Counted from the stretch's first letter, positions 1-9,429 are shown. The stretch is 64,000 bases of DNA from Halomonas sp. SpR1 (GCF_031010175.1 NZ_JAUAMB010000004.1:149874-213873); one strand, 5' to 3'. Notes: generated by a model not told the origin, from the letters alone. A program made the numbers and translations.

Positions 1-615
1 CCTGGCGATAACCTGGACAAGGCCGCGCGGGCGATTGCGATCATGCAAGAGTGGGGAAATAACAACTATCAGCCTGAGCATGCCGAATACGAAGCATCCG
101 TTGCACTGTTTACGTCCGGTCGCTCGGCCTTCTTTATCAACGGTGTATGGGAGGTACCCACGCTGGTCGATATGGAGGAGGCGGGAACGCTCGGCTTTGA
201 ATGGGGAGCGGTAGCGGTGCCGACGTTGCTTGAAGAGGACGCTATCTGGGCCGATAGTCACGCCTTTGCTATTCCCATCCAGGGCGACAAGGAAATGCCC
301 GCTGAAAAACGTGAAGCGGTAATGACCGTGATCGGATGGATGGAAAAACACTCCCTCGACTGGGCGGCTGCCGGTCATATTCCCGCCTATCTCCCTGTCG
401 CCGAAAGCGAAGCGTTTACCCAGATGGAGCCCAATGCCACATACGCATCGCTTGCCGATGACGCGGTGTACGACGCCCGTTCGGATATCGCCGGTGTTGC
501 CTCCCCCGTCTACGATGCGGCGCTGAATGTCATTGCGCCCGCCATCCACGGTTTCCTGGAGCCGGAGCAGGCTGCCGAGCACATGCAACAAGAGCTGCAG
601 GCGCTGCTTAACTAG
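1..615 (+). CDS. Extracellular sugar-binding protein of a CUT1 ABC importer (C-terminal part)
   Basis: The reading frame is open to the left edge, so only the last 204 residues are seen. The segment SGRSAFFINGVW followed by a W/P-rich stretch is typical of the C-lobe of family 1 (MalE/UgpB-like) solute-binding proteins, which hold a sugar or oligosaccharide in the periplasm and deliver it to the membrane permeases. The two MalF- and MalG-like permease genes follow directly on the same strand, then a secreted arabinanase, so an arabino-oligosaccharide ligand is a reasonable inference. The N-terminus, signal peptide and lipobox question cannot be judged because they lie outside the window. Confidence 0.85.
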   Translation, partial: PGDNLDKAARAIAIMQEWGNNNYQPEHAEYEASVALFTSGRSAFFINGVWEVPTLVDMEEAGTLGFEWGAVAVPTLLEEDAIWADSHAFAIPIQGDKEMPAEKREAVMTVIGWMEKHSLDWAAAGHIPAYLPVAESEAFTQMEPNATYASLADDAVYDARSDIAGVASPVYDAALNVIAPAIHGFLEPEQAAEHMQQELQALLN

Positions 616-645
616 GGCCACATTGGCTAAAACACTATTGCCACC

Positions 646-686
646 CGCGCTACTGATGCAGGCCTGATGAAGGTATCAGTAGTGCG
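646..686 (+). other. Stem-loop between binding-protein and permease genes
   Basis: A 12-bp arm at 646-657 pairs with 675-686 (one G-U pair) around a 17-nt loop. There is no T-run, so it looks like an mRNA-stabilising or processing hairpin that keeps binding-protein transcript high, as in many sugar ABC operons. Similar hairpins follow three other binding-protein genes in this window. Confidence 0.6.
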
Positions 687-707
687 GTACTCAAGGGAGT
701 TCCGCCA

Positions 708-1592
708 TTGGCTATGATCACAAACCGGCGTAAGCATATCGTGGTGGCGATGACACTGATCGCGCCCTTCGTGTTTATCTTCGCGCTGGTATTCCTCTAT
801 CCCACTCTGAAAATGGTCGAGCTGAGCTTTACCAATGCCCCCCTGATTGGTTCGGGTGAATGGGTAGGTCTGGATAACTATCGGCGCCTTTTTAGCGATA
901 ACCTGTTTTATACCTCGCTCAAGAACAACGGCTACTTCGTGTTATTGACGGTCGTGCCGACCACAGTGATTGCGCTGACCATTGCTTTGGCAGTCAATCG
1001 CCTGGCGGGGCGTATGCAGGCGCTGGTGCTCGCGGTCTTTTTCCTGCCCTATATTCTGCCCGTTTCAGTGGTTACCCAGGTCTGGGCCTGGATGCTCGAT
1101 TTTCAGTTCGGCATACTCCAGCCGCTACTGGAATGGGTAACTGGGAAGCCGGTTGCCGTCTTCAATCATCCTTCCTGGGTAATGCCGACTGTCGCGGCCA
1201 TCACCATCTGGTGGGCCAACGGCTTCAATGTGCTGCTATTTATTGCCGGGCTGCGCAATATTTCTCCTGATCTGTATGAAGCCGCGGCCTTGGATGGGGC
1301 CTCCCGGCGTCAGCTATTTATGAAAATTACCTGGCCGCTGCTATGGCCGGTGACTGCGCTGGTGCTGACGCTGCAGCTTATTCTCCAGCTCAAATTGTTC
1401 GATCAGGTATATCTTTTGAGCGGAGGCGGCCCCTTTAATTCCTCTTATGTGCTGTTGATGATGGTCTACCGGGAGGCCTTCCAGCTCAACCACGGCGGCT
1501 ATGCCTCTGCGGTGGCGCTGATTCTATTCGTCCTCATCATGATTGTCTCAGTACTGCAATTCCAACTGCTGAGAATTGGAGGTCGCAAGTGA
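708..1592 (+). CDS. Sugar ABC transporter permease, MalF/UgpA type
   Basis: This 294-residue inner-membrane protein has about six hydrophobic segments and the EAA loop near residue 191 (EAAALDGASRRQLF), the site that contacts the ATPase in family CUT1 permeases. It would form the transmembrane channel with the next gene. The start is probably the TTG at 708, because AAGGGAG at 693-699 sits 8 nt upstream; the ATG at 714 would leave a 14-nt spacer. The stop overlaps the GTG start of the next permease, implying translational coupling. The sugar is unknown; arabinan fragments are inferred from the neighbouring GH43 gene. Confidence 0.9.
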   Translation: MAMITNRRKHIVVAMTLIAPFVFIFALVFLYPTLKMVELSFTNAPLIGSGEWVGLDNYRRLFSDNLFYTSLKNNGYFVLLTVVPTTVIALTIALAVNRLAGRMQALVLAVFFLPYILPVSVVTQVWAWMLDFQFGILQPLLEWVTGKPVAVFNHPSWVMPTVAAITIWWANGFNVLLFIAGLRNISPDLYEAAALDGASRRQLFMKITWPLLWPVTALVLTLQLILQLKLFDQVYLLSGGGPFNSSYVLLMMVYREAFQLNHGGYASAVALILFVLIMIVSVLQFQLLRIGGRK

Positions 1593-2506
1593 CTATTCAA
1601 AGGCGAGTGACTGTTCAAAAAGTTACCAATCCGCGTTGGAGAGCCCCTGCACACGCAGCCAAGCCAAGAGGGACGAGAATCGGCACCCGGAAAGTAGAGA
1701 ATACGGTGTTGCTGGTAATTACATTGACCGCCGCAGCAATCTGGATATTTCCACTTTACTGGGCTTTTGTCACCTCGATTCGTGATGAGAACCACGTGGT
1801 CAGTTCTAACGCGGGGCTTTTGCCAGATATGTTTAATCTGGCGGCCTATAGCGATGCACTGTTCAACTCCAAGCTGTTGACGTGGTATGTCAACTCAATC
1901 GGGACGTCGGTCATTATCACGGTACTGGTGCTAATCACGGGGATGATGTGCGCTTATGCGCTTTCACAGATGCGCTTCCCCGGTCGAAGGCTCTTGTATG
2001 CGGTCGTTCTGGCCAGCTTCATGATTCCCACTCAGGCGCTGGTAGTGACCCAGTTCGTACTGATGAATGACCTTGGGCTGGTCAATACATGGGGTGGGAT
2101 CATCCTGCCACAACTTATTGTTCCGGTTGTGATTATCGTCTACAAACAGTTTTTTGATGCTGTGCCCCAAGAGATGCGCGAGGCGGTGTTATTGGATGGC
2201 GGAGGTGAGTATACGCTGCTGTTTAAAGTCTACTTGCCGCTCAACTGGGGTATCACTACTGCTCTGGCGATTATCACCTTCATCATGGCGTGGAATCAAT
2301 TCTTCTGGCCATTCCTGGTGACTACGTCAGAAAGCATGATGACGATTCCTGTGGGTATCACCCAGGTGAGGGATACCTTTGGCGTCAATTACGCACGGGT
2401 GATGGCGGTGGCGCTATTGGGAGCGGCCCCTGTTGCGATTGCCTATCTCATCTTCCAGAAAAAAGTGACTGAAGCGGTCATGATCTCCTCGGGGGTCAAG
2501 GGATGA
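1589..2506 (+). CDS. Sugar ABC transporter permease, MalG/AraQ type
   Basis: The 305-residue protein is the second CUT1 permease subunit, with six hydrophobic segments after a basic N-terminal extension and an EAA loop near residue 197 (REAVLLDGGGEYTLLF). The GTG start at 1589 overlaps the upstream stop (GTGA) behind GGAGG at 1578-1582. An imperfect 18-nt duplication covers the first codons, so a second in-frame GTG lies at 1607 and could also be used. The end overlaps the in-frame ATG at 2503. No ATPase gene accompanies this importer in the window; the MsmX-like ATPase at 27776 is a candidate partner. Confidence 0.9.
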   Translation: MTIQRRVTVQKVTNPRWRAPAHAAKPRGTRIGTRKVENTVLLVITLTAAAIWIFPLYWAFVTSIRDENHVVSSNAGLLPDMFNLAAYSDALFNSKLLTWYVNSIGTSVIITVLVLITGMMCAYALSQMRFPGRRLLYAVVLASFMIPTQALVVTQFVLMNDLGLVNTWGGIILPQLIVPVVIIVYKQFFDAVPQEMREAVLLDGGGEYTLLFKVYLPLNWGITTALAIITFIMAWNQFFWPFLVTTSESMMTIPVGITQVRDTFGVNYARVMAVALLGAAPVAIAYLIFQKKVTEAVMISSGVKG

Positions 2507-2535
2507 TACCTGCAAATAATGAAGGAGTGCTGCCA

Positions 2536-3636
2536 ATGCTCAGTAAACGATCCATGCCCAGCAGACGGTACGCCATGTTGACAAAGAAGATATCCGCATC
2601 AGCCGCTGTTCTATTCAGCACGGCGACCTTGAGCATGGCCAGCTTAAGCATGGTGAGTATAAGCGCGGCGGTTTCAGCAGATACACAAGTGAGTATTCAC
2701 GACCCCGTGATGACCCAGGAAGGAGATACCTATTATTTGTTTTCTACCGGGCCTGGGATTACCTTCTATAGCTCTCAGGATAGGCAGACGTGGGAGCATG
2801 AAGGACAGGTCTTCGAGCCCGAACCAGAGTGGGCACGGGAAGTGGTACCAGGGTTTGCAGGCCATCTTTGGGCACCTGATATCATTGAGCATGAGGGTCA
2901 GTTCTACCTTTACTATTCGGTGTCTGCTTTCGGGCTTAATACATCGGCGATTGGTGTGACGGTGAATCAAACGCTGGATCCTGAGAGTCCAGATTATCAA
3001 TGGGTTGATCAAGGTGTCGTTATACAGTCAGTGCCAAACCGTGATCTTTGGAATGCCATTGATCCCAATATCGTCATTGATGAGGATGGCGTTGCCTGGA
3101 TGAGCTTTGGCTCTTTCTGGGGAGGCATAAAGCTAGTTCGTCTGGCAGATAATTTGATCGATTTGGCTCAGCCGGAAGAGTGGTACACCTTGGCAAAACT
3201 AGAGCGTCCGGCATTCGTTCCCGATAGTGAAGCTGGCCCCGCAGAGATTGAAGCCCCCTTCATATTCAAACATGACGATTACTTCTATTTGTTCGTTTCA
3301 TACGGCAAGTGTTGTCGTGGTGAAGAGAGTACCTACCACCTGGCCGTTGGCCGCGCGGCGGATGTACGTGGGCCTTATCTGGATCAAGACGGTATTGATA
3401 TGGCCTCGGGAGGAGGAACGATTCTTCTTGAAGGAAATGAGGATTGGTATGGGGTCGGCCATAACAGCATCTACCAATTTGATGGCCAGGATTATCTGGT
3501 CGTCCACGCTTACGAAGCCGCTGATGAAGGACTGCAAAAGCTTAAAATAGCGGAAGTTGAATGGACTGATGGTTGGCCAGTAGTGAATGAAAGCGCACTC
3601 GAAGAGTATCAAAGCAAACTGCTGTTAAATGAATAA
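2536..3636 (+). CDS. Secreted GH43 arabinan endo-1,5-alpha-L-arabinosidase
   Basis: This five-bladed propeller glycosidase would hydrolyse internal alpha-1,5 bonds of arabinan. The three GH43 acidic residues are visible: Asp56 (SIHDPV, base), Asp176 (AIDPNI, pKa modulator) and Glu239 (EIEAPF, acid). The overall pattern (GHLWAPDI, YLYYSVS) is that of endo-arabinanases of about 320-360 residues. The open frame begins at 2503, but AAGGAG at 2522-2527 is 8 nt before the ATG at 2536, giving 366 residues. A Ser/Met-rich hydrophobic signal sequence ends near SAAVSA, so export to the periplasm or medium is expected. It follows the CUT1 permeases closely and probably supplies their substrate. Confidence 0.88.
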   Translation: MLSKRSMPSRRYAMLTKKISASAAVLFSTATLSMASLSMVSISAAVSADTQVSIHDPVMTQEGDTYYLFSTGPGITFYSSQDRQTWEHEGQVFEPEPEWAREVVPGFAGHLWAPDIIEHEGQFYLYYSVSAFGLNTSAIGVTVNQTLDPESPDYQWVDQGVVIQSVPNRDLWNAIDPNIVIDEDGVAWMSFGSFWGGIKLVRLADNLIDLAQPEEWYTLAKLERPAFVPDSEAGPAEIEAPFIFKHDDYFYLFVSYGKCCRGEESTYHLAVGRAADVRGPYLDQDGIDMASGGGTILLEGNEDWYGVGHNSIYQFDGQDYLVVHAYEAADEGLQKLKIAEVEWTDGWPVVNESALEEYQSKLLLNE

Positions 3637-4055
3637 CGCTTTTAAAAGTTTGGTTAGGTGAGGTGCCTGTGATTTATTATTTGAATTTTTACTGGTGCCT
3701 CATGAAAGAGAGAAATGCAGTTTTAGTTCGCTAATTCTGCTCATGAAATAAGGAGGTGAAGTTATGAAGATAAGCTAACGATGATTGTTAAGATAACTAA
3801 TTTTAATGGCCATTACCAAAGGGTCTAGTGCCGTTTATCTGCTGCTTTCTGTTTTTTGGGCATCAGCTGAAACTGCTTGCCAGGGTTAGTCTCGTCCATT
3901 TTATGGGAAGAACAGATATTTTTTGGTATCGCCACATACTTATTGATATATCTGACGGATGGTTAATCCATTCATAGGGAGCTTCTGTAAAAAATATAGA
4001 ATCACACTTTTATCGTTTTAATCTTAAATACAATAATCTTGAAGGGTAAATGGAC
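3637..4055 (+). other. Intergenic region upstream of the porin, with a 4-codon ORF behind a perfect Shine-Dalgarno
   Basis: This 419-base stretch is AT-rich and has no normal gene. At 3749-3758 there is a near-perfect anti-16S match (AAGGAGGTGA), followed by ATG at 3764 and a stop after four codons (MKIS). A 15-codon frame starts at 3781. These may be a leader peptide or the remains of a lost gene. The porin promoter should lie in the AT-rich 3' third, but no clear -35/-10 pair could be chosen. Confidence 0.4.
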
Positions 4056-5219
4056 ATGCTGTTAGCTAAATATAAAAAAATCCCCTTGGTAGTTGCTATC
4101 TCAATGGGAATGGCCACTTCGACGATGGCGGCTGTCACTTATGAAGATGAGCGAGGCTCGCTAAGTTTTGGGGGCGATGTAGAGCTGGATATTAATGCCT
4201 ATAACGAGCATGAAGGAGGCGTTTCTCTTTTTCGAAGCCAATCAGGTGAGCCCCTCGACCGCGATGATCGCTTCAATCAGAATGGGCGGATACTGTTAGA
4301 TGTTAGTGGTGAGCGCCATCACCGAGGGAACTTTGCGCGGTTCAAGTTACAGCCACTTTGGGGTACCAGTGGTAATGCGGGCTTGGATGATGCTTGGCTA
4401 GCGGTGGGTAGTGAGCAAGGAACCGAGATCAAAGTGGGTCGTTTCGAAGCCTTTGATTTATTCCCGCTGGGGCATGATATTTTTATTCAGTACAGCGGAA
4501 CGACATCGGATAGCCTCTATAGTGACGGGCAGAGTTATGTCTATCAGGCCCGTGAAGGGCGAGGGCGTGGCGATTCAGGTCAAATTGCACTCAGCCACCG
4601 TTTTGGTAACGACTTCTACGCTGAGGTCGCCACGCTGATGGGCGATCGTTCGGGCCTTTTTGATGGCGATACGTACCATGGCTACCGCATTAATAATGAT
4701 ACTAAGAGCGCCGCTATCGTTCGCCCGGTTATCGCTTGGCAGCCTAGCGATTGGTCATTTGCGCTGGGTATGGAAACCAATGTGGTCAGCGACTCGGTAG
4801 TTGACGAGCGAGGAGCCGATATCGGCGACCGTACGGGTTACGGTGCCACAGCCTCTTACAATGGAGGTGATTTAATCGTTAATTTCAGTTTGGCCCACCT
4901 AGAGGCTCACGAAGAGAGCAATAGTTCCATTGGGTTAAATACCATCTGGAACAATATTGGTCTGGGGTATATTTATGCACGTAACCAGATTGATGAAGTG
5001 AATCCCAGCATCGACGTTGACCAAGATATGTTTACCCCCGCCGGGCGCAATGAGTCGAACACGGTTTACACGTCGTATCGGTTTGCCAATGTGCTAGGGT
5101 TGAATGACTTCGATACTTATATTGGGGCTTACTACAGCTACGTTGACCATGAGAGTGATGTGAGTAGCAGCGATACTGATCGTTACGGTGTCAGAATACG
5201 TCTGAAATACTTTTTCTGA
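4056..5219 (+). CDS. Outer-membrane porin, probably sugar-selective
   Basis: The 387-residue precursor has a signal peptide (hydrophobic segment then TSTMAA), a body of alternating amphipathic beta strands rich in Asp, Gly and Tyr, and a C-terminal Phe (YFF) as recognised by the Bam complex. These are features of a general or carbohydrate porin. I chose the ATG at 4056 because GAAGGG at 4041-4046 is 9 nt upstream; the ATG at 4050 would be only 3 nt away. It stands alone between the arabinanase and the secreted epimerase, with a strong terminator behind it. A role in letting pentose oligomers through the outer membrane is inferred from position only. Confidence 0.8.
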   Translation: MLLAKYKKIPLVVAISMGMATSTMAAVTYEDERGSLSFGGDVELDINAYNEHEGGVSLFRSQSGEPLDRDDRFNQNGRILLDVSGERHHRGNFARFKLQPLWGTSGNAGLDDAWLAVGSEQGTEIKVGRFEAFDLFPLGHDIFIQYSGTTSDSLYSDGQSYVYQAREGRGRGDSGQIALSHRFGNDFYAEVATLMGDRSGLFDGDTYHGYRINNDTKSAAIVRPVIAWQPSDWSFALGMETNVVSDSVVDERGADIGDRTGYGATASYNGGDLIVNFSLAHLEAHEESNSSIGLNTIWNNIGLGYIYARNQIDEVNPSIDVDQDMFTPAGRNESNTVYTSYRFANVLGLNDFDTYIGAYYSYVDHESDVSSSDTDRYGVRIRLKYFF

Positions 5220-5252
5220 TAAGAGTAGCGGTAAGTACTGTTTTGATCTTTG

Positions 5253-5281
5253 GCGCCCATTATATGATGGGCGCTTTTTTT
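5253..5281 (+). terminator. Rho-independent terminator of the porin gene
   Basis: An 8-bp perfect stem (GCGCCCAT with ATGGGCGC) closes a 6-nt loop and is followed by seven T at 5275-5281. Confidence 0.9.
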
Positions 5282-5539
5282 CAGTGAAAAAAAGCGAGAA
5301 GTAACGCAACTTTAGTCGCATGTATGAATGCCGGTTCTCATTGAAAACGCCCATAGGATAAGCCCTGCGTTAAGGTTGATAACAAAAAGCATATCAATAT
5401 TAATGTATTTGTATATTGGTTGGTTATGACGGAATTCTCTACTGTAACGCATGTGGCGGCGGTGAAAGCGCCGTTTTGATGGCAACGACTTAATAACAAC
5501 ACGCCAACAACAATAACGATGTTCTCAAGGAGAAAGTTC
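5282..5539 (+). other. Intergenic region upstream of the epimerase
   Basis: No gene is seen here. A small GC hairpin (CGGCG at 5457-5461 with CGCCG at 5469-5473, then TTTT) could be a leader attenuator of the following gene. The AT-rich stretch near 5390-5430 is a likely promoter area, but no box is clear. Confidence 0.3.
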
Positions 5540-6763
5540 ATGCCACTCATATCCCGTCAGAAATACTGTGCTGGTTACACACTGCTGCTGAGTGCCGGTA
5601 TGTCGCTAATCATGCTTAATTCTGCCCAGGCGCAAACTGAAGCTGCTGTCAGTAATAACGTCGAAGGCGGTATGGAGGAATCAATGCTTGGTCACTTGCC
5701 GGACGGCCGCCAGGTCGATGTTTATCAATTTACTAACGCCAACGGTATCGAGCTGCGGGTGACCAACTATGGCGGCATCATCCTGTCGCTGAAAACCCCT
5801 AATATGGATGGCGAATTCGACGATATCGCGCTGGGCTTCGACTCCCTGGAAGCGTACCTTTCCGATGAGTACCGCCAGGCCAACCCTTATTTCGGTGCCC
5901 TCATCGGGCGTTACGGCAACCGCATCGCGGGCGGCCAATTTTCCCTTGATGGCGAAAGCTATTCATTAGCGACAAACGATGGCAATAATCATCTGCACGG
6001 CGGTGATCAGGGCTTCGACAAAGTGCTGTGGCAGGCTGAACCGTTCGAAAGCGAAGCAGGCACGGGTTTGGTGTTGCGCTATACCAGCGAAGATGGAGAA
6101 GAGGGCTACCCCGGTAGGTTGGAAACAGAAGTTACCTACACGCTGACCGATAACGACGAACTGATGGTGGATTATCGGGCGGTGACCGACAAAACCACCC
6201 CGATCAACCTTACCCAGCACAGCTATTTCAACTTAAAAGGCGAGGGTAGCGACACCATTCTCGATCATCAGCTAATGATCAACGCCGCTGAGTTTACCCC
6301 GGTCGACGACACCCTGATCCCTACTGGCGAGCTCCGCTCGGTAGACGGTACGCCGTTCGATTTTACCCAGTTGACCCTGATTGGCGAACGTATTGAGCAA
6401 GACAATGAACAGCTCGCCTTCGGCGGCGGCTATGACCATAACTTTGTGCTGGATCGCGATAATGCGGCAGCGGATGAGCTGGTGTTGGCTGCCAAGGTGT
6501 GGGAGCGCGAGAGTGGCCGCATGGTGGAGATCACCACCACCGAACCCGCGATCCAATTCTACTCAGGTAACTTTCTTAACGGTGACCTGACCGGTAAGCA
6601 GGGCCAGGCATACGGGCATCGCTCCGGCTTTGCGCTGGAAACCCAGCACTACCCTGACTCCCCCAATCAGGAGGCATTTCCCAGCACAATCTTAGAGCCC
6701 GGCGATACTTACCGCTCACGTACGGTATATCGCTTTTCGGCCCAGCCGAATGTTGATTCATAA
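5540..6763 (+). CDS. galM: Secreted aldose 1-epimerase (mutarotase)
   Basis: The protein interconverts alpha and beta anomers of free aldoses. Family landmarks are present: GALIGRYGNRI, NNHLHGG (His151), LTQHSYFNL with catalytic His227, and ETQHYPDSPNQ with catalytic Glu367. The start at 5540 is set by AAGGAG (5527-5532) 7 nt upstream and gives 407 residues, longer than cytoplasmic GalM (about 340) because of a signal peptide ending NSAQA. It therefore should act in the periplasm, supplying the anomer taken up by the AraF system encoded next. The location beside arabinose genes suggests L-arabinose as the natural substrate. Confidence 0.9.
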   Translation: MPLISRQKYCAGYTLLLSAGMSLIMLNSAQAQTEAAVSNNVEGGMEESMLGHLPDGRQVDVYQFTNANGIELRVTNYGGIILSLKTPNMDGEFDDIALGFDSLEAYLSDEYRQANPYFGALIGRYGNRIAGGQFSLDGESYSLATNDGNNHLHGGDQGFDKVLWQAEPFESEAGTGLVLRYTSEDGEEGYPGRLETEVTYTLTDNDELMVDYRAVTDKTTPINLTQHSYFNLKGEGSDTILDHQLMINAAEFTPVDDTLIPTGELRSVDGTPFDFTQLTLIGERIEQDNEQLAFGGGYDHNFVLDRDNAAADELVLAAKVWERESGRMVEITTTEPAIQFYSGNFLNGDLTGKQGQAYGHRSGFALETQHYPDSPNQEAFPSTILEPGDTYRSRTVYRFSAQPNVDS

Positions 6764-6835
6764 CCGCCAATGGTTTGCTAATAAAAAGATGGAAACATCA
6801 ATAAAAACAACGTTTAAAATCTCAGGAGTATGACA

Positions 6836-7831
6836 ATGAAATTGACGACAACGTTTGCCCGGTTAGCCCTCGGTAGCGCGATTATGCTGGCTTCGCTGGG
6901 ATCAGTGCAGGCCCAGGAAGACGAGGTGAAGATTGGCTTTATCGTTAAAAAACCCGAGCAGGCATGGTTTATTAACGAACAGAAGGCCGCCACTGAAGTT
7001 GGCGAAGAGTTCGGCTTCGACGTGGTACGCCTGGGCGGGGAGGATGGTCAGGAAGTGCTCAGCGCGATTGATAACCTCTATGCCCAAGGCGCACAGGGGT
7101 TTGTGATCTGTCCGCCGGACGTGCGTTTGGGGCCAGCCATCATGAACCGTGCTAATCAATACGGCATGAAAGTAGTCACCGTCGACGATCAGTTTGTTAA
7201 TACCAGCGGTGAGCCGATGGAAGGCGTGCCGCATTTGGGTATGTCAGGCACCAAAATTGGTCGGCAGGTGGGTGAAGCGATTACCGCCGAGATGGAAGCC
7301 CGTGGCTGGAACCCCGAAGAGGTGGCCGCGCTGCGCATCACCAATAACGAGCTTCCTACGGCGGTAGAGCGTACCGATGGCGCCACCGAGGCGTTGCTCG
7401 CCGCGGGCTTCCCGGAAGCCAACATTTTCGATGCGCCCCAGCAGAATAGCGATACCGCCAGTGCCTTCTCAGCGGCCTCGCCGGTACTTTCTCAGTATGG
7501 CGATTATGAACATTGGATTATCTACGCCCTGAATGAAGAGAGTGTGCTTGGCGGGGTCAGGGCTACCGAGCAGTACGGTATGGCAGCAGAAGACGTGATC
7601 GGGGTGGGGATTAACGGCTCGGGCGCTGCGTTTGCTGAATTTTCCCGCGATAACCCCACTGGCTTTCACGGTACTGTGGCGGTGAGCTCTACCATGCATG
7701 GCCGTCAGACCGCCGAAGACCTCTACCGCTGGATTAGCGAAGACCAAGAGCCACCGGCCAATACCGAAACCTCTGGCACGCTAATGACACGTGATAACTG
7801 GCAGGAAGTGCGTGCAGCGCTGGGTCTGTAA
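6836..7831 (+). CDS. araF: L-arabinose ABC transporter periplasmic binding protein
   Basis: The 331-residue precursor has a signal peptide ending SVQA and then a type I periplasmic-binding fold. It follows E. coli AraF closely by eye: KIGFIVKKPEQAWF, GFVICPPD, MKVVTVDDQFVN, SVLGGVRATE and GIGINGSGAA. ATG 6836 lies 7 nt after AGGAG (6824-6828); the in-frame ATG at 6830 is too close to it. It would bind L-arabinose (or a related sugar such as D-galactose or D-fucose) and hand it to the AraG/AraH complex encoded directly downstream. Confidence 0.92.
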   Translation: MKLTTTFARLALGSAIMLASLGSVQAQEDEVKIGFIVKKPEQAWFINEQKAATEVGEEFGFDVVRLGGEDGQEVLSAIDNLYAQGAQGFVICPPDVRLGPAIMNRANQYGMKVVTVDDQFVNTSGEPMEGVPHLGMSGTKIGRQVGEAITAEMEARGWNPEEVAALRITNNELPTAVERTDGATEALLAAGFPEANIFDAPQQNSDTASAFSAASPVLSQYGDYEHWIIYALNEESVLGGVRATEQYGMAAEDVIGVGINGSGAAFAEFSRDNPTGFHGTVAVSSTMHGRQTAEDLYRWISEDQEPPANTETSGTLMTRDNWQEVRAALGL

Positions 7832-7873
7832 AGAACAAAACCTGTAACGGGCCATTGGCAGGAGTGCTCACGT

Positions 7874-9367
7874 ATGTCTGATGCTTATCTACGTTTTGAT
7901 GCGATCAGCGTTGTCTTCCCCGGCGTGCGTGCGTTGGATGGGGTGAGCTTTTCCGCTCACGCTGGGGAAGTGCATGCCCTAATGGGCGAGAACGGCGCAG
8001 GTAAATCCACCCTGCTCAAGGTGCTGAGCGGCGTTAATCGCGTGGAGGAAGGCGCGCTATGGCTCGATGGTCAGCGCCATGTGTTCAGTAATGCCAGGGA
8101 AGCGCTGCGCGAAGGGATCGCGATTATCTACCAGGAGTTAACGCTCTCACCCAATATGTCGGTGGCCGAAAACCTGCTGCTAGGTCAGCTACCGTCGCGG
8201 CGAGGCTTTATTAACCGTCGCCAGTTGAAAGAAAAAGCCATGGCGATTCTGGCCGATCTCGGTGAGGGCGACATCCATCCCTCGACCAAGGTGCGCGAGC
8301 TCTCCATCGGCCAGCAGCAGATGATTGAAATTGGTCGGGCGCTGCTGAGGGACGCCAAGGTGATCGCCTTTGATGAACCTACCAGTAGCCTTTCGATTCA
8401 GGAGACCCGTCAACTCAAGCGCATCGTTCAACGGCTGCGCGATGAAGGGCGAGTCGTGCTCTACGTGACCCATCGCATGGAGGAGGTGTTTGAGATGTGC
8501 GATGCGGTCACCATCTTCCGCGACGGCAAGCATATTCGCACCCACGAGGATATGTCGACGCTGAATAACGACCTGTTGGTGAGTGAAATGGTTGGTCGCG
8601 ATATCAACGACGTATACGGCTATCGCGCTCGGGAACATGGCGAGGTGGTGTTGAACGTGGAAGGTATCCAGGGGCGTGGCTTAAAGGCGCCGGTGAGTTT
8701 TTCCGTCAAGCGTGGCGAAGTATTTGGGCTGTTTGGTCTGGTGGGAGCCGGGCGCAGCGAGCTGCTGCGGCTGGTGTGCGGGGTCGAGTCGCCCAAAGCG
8801 GGCAGCGTGACCTTTAACGGTGAGTCGCGGCGCTTCAAAAGCCCCGGCGAGGCAATTCGTGCCGGGATTGCCATGTGCCCGGAAGATCGCAAGTCCCAGG
8901 GCATCTTCCCGGTGGCCAGCGTCGCCGACAACCTCAATATCAGCTGTCGGCGCTTTTTCAAACGCTGGGGGCTTTTTCGTCACCCCGGCCGTGAACGGCG
9001 CAACGCCGAATCCTATATCCAGCAGCTCAGCATCAAAACACCGGGCCCGCGATCACCCATCGGCAAACTTTCTGGGGGCAATCAGCAGAAGGTGATTCTG
9101 GCCCGCTGGCTTGCCGAAGAAATTGATCTTTTCGTCATGGACGAGCCGACCCGGGGGATCGATGTAGGTGCGCGGCGGGATATCTATTCGCTGCTTTACG
9201 ACCTGGCCGATCAGGGCAAAAGCGTGGTGGTGATCTCCAGCGATATTGCCGAAGTCAGCTCCATTTGTGACCGCATCGCCGTGATGCGCGACGGCGAACT
9301 GGTGGATGTGGTGCCGCGGGAGTCGGCTACCCCGGAACGCCTGCTGGGGCTGGCGCTGCCTGCCTAA
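7874..9367 (+). CDS. araG: L-arabinose ABC transporter ATPase
   Basis: A double-domain sugar ATPase of 497 residues (CUT2 family). The first half has a full Walker A (GENGAGKST, near residue 38), a signature LSIGQQQ and a Walker B ending DEP. The second half has the degenerate Walker A (GLVGAGRSE) usual for this family and the signature LSGGNQQK. It powers arabinose import from the cytoplasmic side. It lies 42 nt behind araF, with AGGAG upstream of its ATG, and is followed by the permease, in the classical araFGH order. Confidence 0.93.
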   Translation: MSDAYLRFDAISVVFPGVRALDGVSFSAHAGEVHALMGENGAGKSTLLKVLSGVNRVEEGALWLDGQRHVFSNAREALREGIAIIYQELTLSPNMSVAENLLLGQLPSRRGFINRRQLKEKAMAILADLGEGDIHPSTKVRELSIGQQQMIEIGRALLRDAKVIAFDEPTSSLSIQETRQLKRIVQRLRDEGRVVLYVTHRMEEVFEMCDAVTIFRDGKHIRTHEDMSTLNNDLLVSEMVGRDINDVYGYRAREHGEVVLNVEGIQGRGLKAPVSFSVKRGEVFGLFGLVGAGRSELLRLVCGVESPKAGSVTFNGESRRFKSPGEAIRAGIAMCPEDRKSQGIFPVASVADNLNISCRRFFKRWGLFRHPGRERRNAESYIQQLSIKTPGPRSPIGKLSGGNQQKVILARWLAEEIDLFVMDEPTRGIDVGARRDIYSLLYDLADQGKSVVVISSDIAEVSSICDRIAVMRDGELVDVVPRESATPERLLGLALPA

Positions 9368-9398
9368 TTTTTTTGCTGCGATAAGTTCTTTAGAACAC

Positions 9399-9424
9399 AC
9401 GTTCAGGACACATGTTCAGGAAAA
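9399..9424 (+). repeat. 13-nt tandem duplication carrying a Shine-Dalgarno
   Basis: Two copies of a 13-nt unit (RYGTTCAGGAMAM type, at 9399-9411 and 9412-9424) each carry AGGA, so the start region of araH has two ribosome-binding sites and two in-frame ATGs. Confidence 0.6.
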
Positions 9425-9429
9425 ACATC

